NCBI RefSeq assembly: GCF_049723905.1
Contig: NZ_JBJKFD010000001.1
Span: forward strand, 434,001-498,000
DNA length: 64,000 nt
Direction: 5' to 3'
From: G963665185 sp049723905
GTDB lineage: Bacteria; Desulfobacterota; Desulfovibrionia; Desulfovibrionales; Desulfovibrionaceae
Shown piece after piece: positions 59,211-64,000 of the stretch. How positions within the stretch are numbered: position 1 is the first letter of the stretch; the number at the start of each line of letters is the position of its first letter. The position numbers and the translations under genes are program-made. The notes under the pieces were generated by a model, which was given only the letters and a program-made list of their open reading frames with translations, did no database searches and had not been told where the DNA came from.

Positions 59211-60042
59211 GACACAAGGCTATCCTGTTCAGGTCTGGCTCGAAGAACATGAGCTGAAGCAGATTGAGTACAGCGCATACTGGAATGACGAACAGGCTGA
59301 ACAAGACAAGGACTGGTGGGTTCTGGACGGCGATTTCTCCCGTATGGAGGATTATCTGAAACGGACCGGAACTCTGGGAGCGCTGCAGCGCTGCATAGCC
59401 AAGGCCGGAGAGCTCGGCAGACCAGTGCGCGGCACCGGAGCCGACGTAGCCGCCGGGGTCCTGTGGGCTGTTCCCCACCTGATCTCCGCCGGAGCCGGAA
59501 AGGTCCACTGCATCGAATTTTCACAGCACCGCCTGCTTAAGCTCGGCCCGGCCGTTCTGGAGCAGTACGGAGTCGGAACAGCCCAGGCAGAGCTCTGCCT
59601 CGGTTCGTTTTACGACATACGCCTGCCTGACTGTTCACTGGATTTCGTACTGCTTTCCACGAGTTTTCACCACGCCAAACGCCCCCAGGAGCTGCTTGAG
59701 CAGGTAAAACGCATCCTCAAGCCGAGCGGCTGCGTCCTCATGTTCGGTGAATATGCCGCGACCCGGCCGTCACTTGGAGTGTATCTCACGCAAGCCGCAC
59801 AAGCTCTCTGCTCACGATTGCCTAAAGGAGTCCAGGAGTCCATCACAGGCAAGGTCTACCCCAAGGCGGAGTGGCTGCCGAACTTCGAGGAACTCAATCC
59901 ACCTGACGACCCGGTCATGGGAGACCATTTCTTCACTCTGGAGGAGTACGGGGCTTTCTTCGCCGAAGCGGGATTCGTCTGCCACCAATGCACCGAGAAC
60001 TTCAATTGGGGCTGCGTCCTTGTCCCCAAAGGAGACGCGTAA
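59203..60042 (+). CDS. SAM-dependent methyltransferase (second in cluster)
   Basis: A 279-residue protein with a Rossmann methyltransferase core: GTGADVAAGVLWAVPHLISAGAGKVHCIEFS at motif I/strand 2, LPDCSLDFVLLSTSFHHAKRPQELLEQVKRILKPSGCVLMFGEYA at post-I to motif III. N-terminal DWWVLDGDFSRMEDYLKR is an added helical cap. Not closely similar to the first cluster methyltransferase. Overlaps both neighbours. Confidence 0.82.
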   Translation: MSETQGYPVQVWLEEHELKQIEYSAYWNDEQAEQDKDWWVLDGDFSRMEDYLKRTGTLGALQRCIAKAGELGRPVRGTGADVAAGVLWAVPHLISAGAGKVHCIEFSQHRLLKLGPAVLEQYGVGTAQAELCLGSFYDIRLPDCSLDFVLLSTSFHHAKRPQELLEQVKRILKPSGCVLMFGEYAATRPSLGVYLTQAAQALCSRLPKGVQESITGKVYPKAEWLPNFEELNPPDDPVMGDHFFTLEEYGAFFAEAGFVCHQCTENFNWGCVLVPKGDA

Positions 60043-61028
60043 TGGCCTCTCCACTGATCTCCGTTGTCATCCCGACCTTCAACCGTGGAGGAGCTATCCT
60101 CCACACCCTCAAAAGCCTGGAGACGCAATCTCTCCCGTCGCAGTCGTATGAAGTACTGGTCGTGGACAGTTCCAACGATGATAGTGTGGATATCCTCCGG
60201 CGGTATGAACAGGCCCATGACAAACCGTATGACTTCCGCGTCATCCGGGAGGAGCGGGCAGGCCTGCACTATGCCAAGAACACCGGCACCATTGAGGCCC
60301 GGGGCGAGATCGTAGCTGTTATCGAAGACGACGCCAGGGCGGACGTGAATTGGCTTCAAACGTTGGTGGATGCGTTCGACGATCCCGCAGTGGCTGCTGC
60401 AGGTGGCAGGGTGGAGCCGCTGTGGTTCGGCCAGCCGCCGACATGGATGGAGCCGTTTTACGTCTTCCTGACCCTGTTCTCGCCCGGAAAAGAGACGCGC
60501 CCCGTTCAGGGCGAATGCCTCGTGGGCTGCAACATCGCAGTCCGGCGCGACATCCTGTTCAAGGCCGGTGGCTACAACCCCGACCTGATCAAGGGGCGGA
60601 TCATTGGTGACGGAGAAGCCGGCCTTCAGCGCAAAATTTTCTCCCGTGGACTGGGCAAAGTCATGTATGTGCCTGCGGCATTGGTACACCACGAAGTCCC
60701 CCAGAAACGACTGACTTTCGAATACATGTTGTCTCGAATGGAGGCCGAAGGGGCATGCGTGGCCCACATGATTTTTCAGGAAAAGAAACCGGAAGCCACG
60801 GGGTTGCTCACCTTGGCGGCGGAAAAGGCATGGAAGGGGGTCTACCGGTACTGGCTCTCGTGGCGTGCGGAGGCGGAGTCGCATGCGTATTACGACAATC
60901 GATTCAGGTCTGCGAGTTATTTTCGGGAGAGCGCATACTATCTCAAGCTGGTCACTGACACGAATTTCAGGGAATTTGCCGCCCGTGAGGACTGGATGAA
61001 AGGCGAAGCCGGAGGGGGCGCGAAATGA
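60042..61028 (+). CDS. Glycosyltransferase family 2
   Basis: A 328-residue GT-A inverting transferase: ISVVIPTFNRGGAILHTLKSLETQ, EVLVVDSSNDDS, GLHYAKNTG, the metal motif IEDDARADVNW, and GCNIAVRRDILFKAGGYNPD. Typical of O-antigen or surface glycan assembly. ATG 60042 shares a base with the previous stop (TAATG). It overlaps the next gene by four bases. Confidence 0.9.
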   Translation: MASPLISVVIPTFNRGGAILHTLKSLETQSLPSQSYEVLVVDSSNDDSVDILRRYEQAHDKPYDFRVIREERAGLHYAKNTGTIEARGEIVAVIEDDARADVNWLQTLVDAFDDPAVAAAGGRVEPLWFGQPPTWMEPFYVFLTLFSPGKETRPVQGECLVGCNIAVRRDILFKAGGYNPDLIKGRIIGDGEAGLQRKIFSRGLGKVMYVPAALVHHEVPQKRLTFEYMLSRMEAEGACVAHMIFQEKKPEATGLLTLAAEKAWKGVYRYWLSWRAEAESHAYYDNRFRSASYFRESAYYLKLVTDTNFREFAAREDWMKGEAGGGAK

Positions 61029-62197
61029 AGCGCGTAGGAGTTTTTCTCGGCGCACAAAAGAATTGGGGTGGCACCTTTCAATACAACGAAGCCATTCTTA
61101 ATGCAGTGTTGTCTCTGGACCGTAACCGGTACGAACCGGTTGTGGTCTATCTCTATGACGATTGGGAGGCAATCGTTGCCCAGGGCGGTGCCGAGACCCA
61201 CCGCTTTGCCATGGGAGGCACGGGACGGCTTTTTGACAAGGTTTGGCGTCAATACGGTGTTCCATTGAACAAGGCACCGTTGCTGTGGCGGCTGTTCCAT
61301 CCTGTTGTGAAAGGATTGCACAGCCTCGATTGCGACCTGTGGGTGTTCCCGTCCGTGGATGTGTTTACCTATCAGATGCGGACGAGGACCCTTGGTGTGA
61401 TCCTTGACCTCATGCACCGCTACGAACCCGAATTTCCGGAAGTCTCCGAAAATGGCGAATACGAACGGCGGGAGAATCACTTTGGCCCGTTGTGCCAAAA
61501 CGCCACGGGCATCTTGGTGGACTCCGAATTGGGCAGGGAGCAGGTGGTGGAGTCGTACGGTGTTTCACCTGCCAAGGTGCACCCGCTGCCTTTTATTCCT
61601 CCGGCTGGAATCGTGGGAACTGAGGATGCCAATGGTCTTCGCGAAAGACTCTCCCTGCCCGAACGTTTCTTCTATTATCCAGGCCAGTTCTGGGAGCACA
61701 AGAACCACGCCAGACTGATCCGCGCCTTGAGCTTGATCTCCGAAAGCCACCCCGACGTGCATTTGGTCTTTTCCGGATTTAAGGACCGGCAGTATCAAGA
61801 GCTGGTAGAGTTGGCCCACAAGCAGGATGTCGGCAAACGCGTCCACTTCGTGGGCTATGTGGAAGAGAGCGATGTCGGCAAATTATACCGGCTGGCAGAC
61901 GCCCTTGTGATGCCCACTTTCTTCGGTCCGACCAATATTCCTCCCCTGGAAGCCATGCAGGCGGGCTGCCCGGTGGCCGTCTCCGACATCTACGCCGCCC
62001 GCGAGCAGCTGGGCGACGCTGCTGTTTACTTTAACCCCCGATCCGTCGAGGCTTTGGGCCACTGCCTGCGTACCCTATGGGACGACGCTTCTCTCCGTGA
62101 GCGGCTGTCCGAAGCTGGCCTCAAGCGGAGCAGCAGATGGACCGAAGCAGACTTGCAGACACGATTTTCCGAAATAGTGGCATCTGTTTTGCAGTAG
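61025..62197 (+). CDS. Glycosyltransferase family 4
   Basis: A 390-residue GT-B transferase: FLGAQKNWGGTFQYNEAIL at the start, FYYPGQFWEHKNHARLIRAL, LVFSGFKD, HFVGYVEESDVGKLYRLADALVMPTFFGPTNIPPLEAMQAGCPVAVSD with the EX7E-type Glu, and the C-terminal helix. Probably adds a sugar from a nucleotide donor with retention. A weak hairpin follows. Confidence 0.9.
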   Translation: MKRVGVFLGAQKNWGGTFQYNEAILNAVLSLDRNRYEPVVVYLYDDWEAIVAQGGAETHRFAMGGTGRLFDKVWRQYGVPLNKAPLLWRLFHPVVKGLHSLDCDLWVFPSVDVFTYQMRTRTLGVILDLMHRYEPEFPEVSENGEYERRENHFGPLCQNATGILVDSELGREQVVESYGVSPAKVHPLPFIPPAGIVGTEDANGLRERLSLPERFFYYPGQFWEHKNHARLIRALSLISESHPDVHLVFSGFKDRQYQELVELAHKQDVGKRVHFVGYVEESDVGKLYRLADALVMPTFFGPTNIPPLEAMQAGCPVAVSDIYAAREQLGDAAVYFNPRSVEALGHCLRTLWDDASLRERLSEAGLKRSSRWTEADLQTRFSEIVASVLQ

Positions 62198-62208
62198 TTT
62201 AAATGGCC

Positions 62209-62230
62209 GTCGGCTTTTTGCCGACTCTTA
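62209..62230 (+). terminator. Weak hairpin after the GT4 gene
   Basis: Stem GTCGGC (62209-62214) with GCCGAC (62220-62225), five-T loop, then TCTTA. Six base pairs only, so a partial terminator at best; it lies in the only gap over 60 bp in the cluster and an A-rich stretch follows. Confidence 0.35.
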
Positions 62231-62264
62231 GACGCAAAAAAAATTGTTCACTCGGTTAACAAAC

Positions 62265-63104
62265 ATGAAGAAAACCATGCCCAGCATCACAGTCAACGTC
62301 GTCACCCGGCCCTTTGGAGGGGAATGGACAGACAAGAACATAACGGTGCTCAACGCCATCGCGCGCCAGAGTGCGTCGGGTGTAAAGGTACGGCTGGTAT
62401 GCTGGCCCAACGAGCAAGAGACCATAGAGTTCGCCGAGCGCAACGGCTATGAATACCATGTGGGCACTTATTTCGAATCCTGGCTGTTTGACAAGCCCCT
62501 GTGCAGTTTTGGGGGCATGTTCTCCTCTCTCTTGGCTGAATGCGATACCGATCTGTTCGTGTACATCAACGGCGACATCATCCTGGGCCCCGGCCTGCTG
62601 GAATGGTTGCAGAACCATGCCCAGCGCAACACTCTCTATTCCATTCCCCGCCACAACTGGGACTTCGAAGGCGTGTTCGACTCCGACGCCGAATATGCTC
62701 GAGCCATGGAGAAGGCCCGTCCCGAGGCATGGACCGCTCTGGATCTCTTCGCCTTCTATGCCGAGGATGGCCGCAACATTTTCAACCCGGTGCCGCCTTT
62801 TGTGCTCCCTGCCAGCGGTAGTGACTCCTGGCTGGTGGCCCGGTCCGGCGAGGCGGGATGGGAACGCCGCCTGATCAACCCGGTGGAGAACTCGATCCTG
62901 CACATCGAGCACCAGCCCATCAATCTGGCCAAGGCCGGAGCCAAATCGTCAGCCCAGCGGGTGGTTCCATTCAACATGGGAATCTACACCGCCATCATCC
63001 AGCAGATGCCTGCCGAGGTTCTCAAGGACACATCGTTGAAAGTCTTTGCGGGACGAAACGGAATCACGCCCGTGGAAGACATGTATTCCGCAAAGACGGA
63101 TTAG
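62265..63104 (+). CDS. Glycosyltransferase-like protein of unknown family
   Basis: A 279-residue protein whose VNVVTRPF, LNAIARQSASGVKVRLVCWPNEQE, and LFVYINGDIILGPGLLEWL pattern suggests a GT-A fold with a DxD-like NGDI. DSWLVARSGEAGWERRLINP and ILHIEHQP in the second half resemble the final acceptor region of such proteins. I do not recognise a precise family. It starts a new sub-unit with the second CMP-sugar synthetase 10 bp downstream. Confidence 0.7.
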   Translation: MKKTMPSITVNVVTRPFGGEWTDKNITVLNAIARQSASGVKVRLVCWPNEQETIEFAERNGYEYHVGTYFESWLFDKPLCSFGGMFSSLLAECDTDLFVYINGDIILGPGLLEWLQNHAQRNTLYSIPRHNWDFEGVFDSDAEYARAMEKARPEAWTALDLFAFYAEDGRNIFNPVPPFVLPASGSDSWLVARSGEAGWERRLINPVENSILHIEHQPINLAKAGAKSSAQRVVPFNMGIYTAIIQQMPAEVLKDTSLKVFAGRNGITPVEDMYSAKTD

Positions 63105-63114
63105 AGGCAGTGTA

Positions 63115-63789
63115 ATGGAAATGCTCAACGTCATTCAGATACCGGCCCGGTCGGGTTCGCAGCGCATCAAGGACAAGAACATCGTTGATGTCTGCGGCCT
63201 GCCGCTGATGGCCTACACCATCCTCCTGGCCAAGCGGCTGAAAGGGATTGACCACGTCATCGTCAACACCGATAGCGAGCACTACGCTGCCATTGCCCGC
63301 GAGTTCGGCGCGGAGACCCCGTTCCTGCGCCCCAAAGAGCTGGCCACAAGCACGGCGAGCATGCAGGGCGCACACGAAATGGTGAAGGATTACTTCACCG
63401 CACAGGGCGTGGCCATCAACAAACTGATCGAGATGTACGTCACTTCCCCGTTCCGCAATCTCCAGACCATACAGGGATACGTGGACGAGTTGGACTGGCG
63501 GGCAGGACTTACCACCTGTCACCACATGGATATCCGCATGCTGGAAATGCAAATCACGCAGAAAGGCGAGACGCACCCCATCAGCATGGATCATAGGGCT
63601 GCCGAAAGTTCCTTTGTCAAACCCATCGGGACCTTTCTGGCCTCTTCCCGGGGGCGCGAAGCCGGAGACCGCTTTGTTCTCATAAAGAACCCATTCGAAC
63701 TTATTGATATCGATACCGAGCAGGACCTAAGCCTGATGCAGGATGTGGTGGCAGCAGGTCTCTATGATTTCGGTACGCAAATGATATGA
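63115..63789 (+). CDS. CMP-sugar synthetase (second acylneuraminate cytidylyltransferase)
   Basis: A 224-residue NeuA/PseF/LegF-type enzyme: IPARSGSQRIKDKNIVDVCGLPLMAYTILLAKRL is the canonical CTP loop, IVNTDSEHYAAIAREFGAETPFLRPKELATSTAS and DIDTEQDLSLMQDVV are typical. It differs clearly from the synthetase at 53235, so two acid sugars are probably activated. The final ISMDHRAAESSFVKPIGTFLASSR is variant. It is followed by a methyltransferase. Confidence 0.87.
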   Translation: MEMLNVIQIPARSGSQRIKDKNIVDVCGLPLMAYTILLAKRLKGIDHVIVNTDSEHYAAIAREFGAETPFLRPKELATSTASMQGAHEMVKDYFTAQGVAINKLIEMYVTSPFRNLQTIQGYVDELDWRAGLTTCHHMDIRMLEMQITQKGETHPISMDHRAAESSFVKPIGTFLASSRGREAGDRFVLIKNPFELIDIDTEQDLSLMQDVVAAGLYDFGTQMI

Positions 63790-63797
63790 GGATCGCC

Positions 63798-64000
63798 ATG
63801 ACTGATTTTAAGGACATCGTACAGGAATATCTCGCTATGAACTGGCTTCGCCCTGAAAACGCGGTCTGTGATACTGCGGCCTATCGACTGATCGCTCCTG
63901 CCATCCGGCAGCAAGGCAAATCGCTGGAGATCGGTATTGGGAACGGATACAATTCATTCATGCTTCTCGGTGGCCGGTTCACCCCGGACTACGACTGGTT
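63798..64000 (+). CDS. SAM-dependent methyltransferase (partial, right edge)
   Basis: The first 67 codons of a methyltransferase: TDFKDIVQEYLAMNWLRPENAVCDT, then motif I LEIGIGNGYNSFMLLGGRF. GAGGA is 7 bases before the ATG at 63798. The rest lies beyond the window. Confidence 0.72.
   Translation, partial: MTDFKDIVQEYLAMNWLRPENAVCDTAAYRLIAPAIRQQGKSLEIGIGNGYNSFMLLGGRFTPDYDW

Noticed and set aside
1..64000. CRISPR array or phage attachment site
   Set aside because: No regularly spaced short direct repeats were seen; the only repeats found are IS ends and the single 179-bp duplication.

Overview
The window looks like chromosomal DNA of a sulfate-reducing deltaproteobacterium of the Desulfovibrio / Pseudodesulfovibrio type. 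The basis is gene content: ferredoxin-linked 2-oxoacid and indolepyruvate oxidoreductases, a System I cytochrome c maturation set whose CcmE carries the CxxxY (not HxxxY) heme-binding variant described from Desulfovibrio, a two-gene SufC-SufB pair, and a cysteine synthase fused to a cysteinyl-tRNA-synthetase-like domain. This is inference from families; no rRNA or tRNA gene was seen to confirm it.

Layout. 1-1582 (minus): end of a polar amino acid ABC transporter (glnQ plus binding protein). 1832-4879: korDABC with its own promoter and terminator. 5.0-12.2 kb: an orphan BMP-type binding protein, a PhzF-MIF isomerase pair, a large MptE/Maf-type protein, the CysK-CysRS-like fusion and a GNAT acetyltransferase. 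12.2-17.1 kb (minus): TPR protein, iorA, iorB and a GAF/sigma-54 activator. 17.5-24.7 kb: proA-nadD, an atypical REC-EAL protein, two GT9 heptosyltransferase-like proteins, and a CNNM/CBS protein. 24.7-29.9 kb: ccmEFABCD plus a TPR protein. 30.0-34.9 kb: livKHMGF. 35.0-42.3 kb: guaB, guaA, tatB, tatC (with a long acidic N-terminal extension), hisB, a lipoprotein, hisA, and a small HMA metal-binding protein. 42.3-45.3 kb (minus): DUF3179 protein, uraA, upp. 45.4-50.1 kb: a pseudouridine synthase-CoaE fusion, a rhomboid, and sufC-sufB.

50.1-53.2 kb is a boundary: an apparently intact IS3-family element with inverted repeats, a 3-bp target duplication and a frameshift heptamer, followed by ruins of a second IS3-type element and an IS66 element, then a diverged 179-bp tandem duplication that repeats the 5' end of the next gene. 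53.2-64 kb is a tightly packed, visibly more GC-rich, mostly translationally coupled sugar/glycan cluster: two different CMP-sugar (acylneuraminate-type) synthetases, a radical SAM/SPASM protein, an SDR, an epimerase, an RmlD-like reductase, a small MptE-like protein, two complete and one partial methyltransferase, and three glycosyltransferase-like proteins. It looks like an acquired surface-glycan or flagellin-glycan locus that continues past the right edge.

How the parts fit: amino acid and branched-chain amino acid importers feed transaminated 2-oxoacids to Ior and Kor, which pass electrons to ferredoxin. Ccm and Tat build and export the periplasmic cytochromes and redox enzymes of sulfate respiration, and Suf supplies Fe-S clusters. 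The most unusual items are the CysK fusion with a catalytically stripped tRNA-synthetase domain, the PhzF-MIF pair, an IorA with missing Fe-S ligands, the acidic TatC extension, and the glycan locus with its duplicated 5' gene end.
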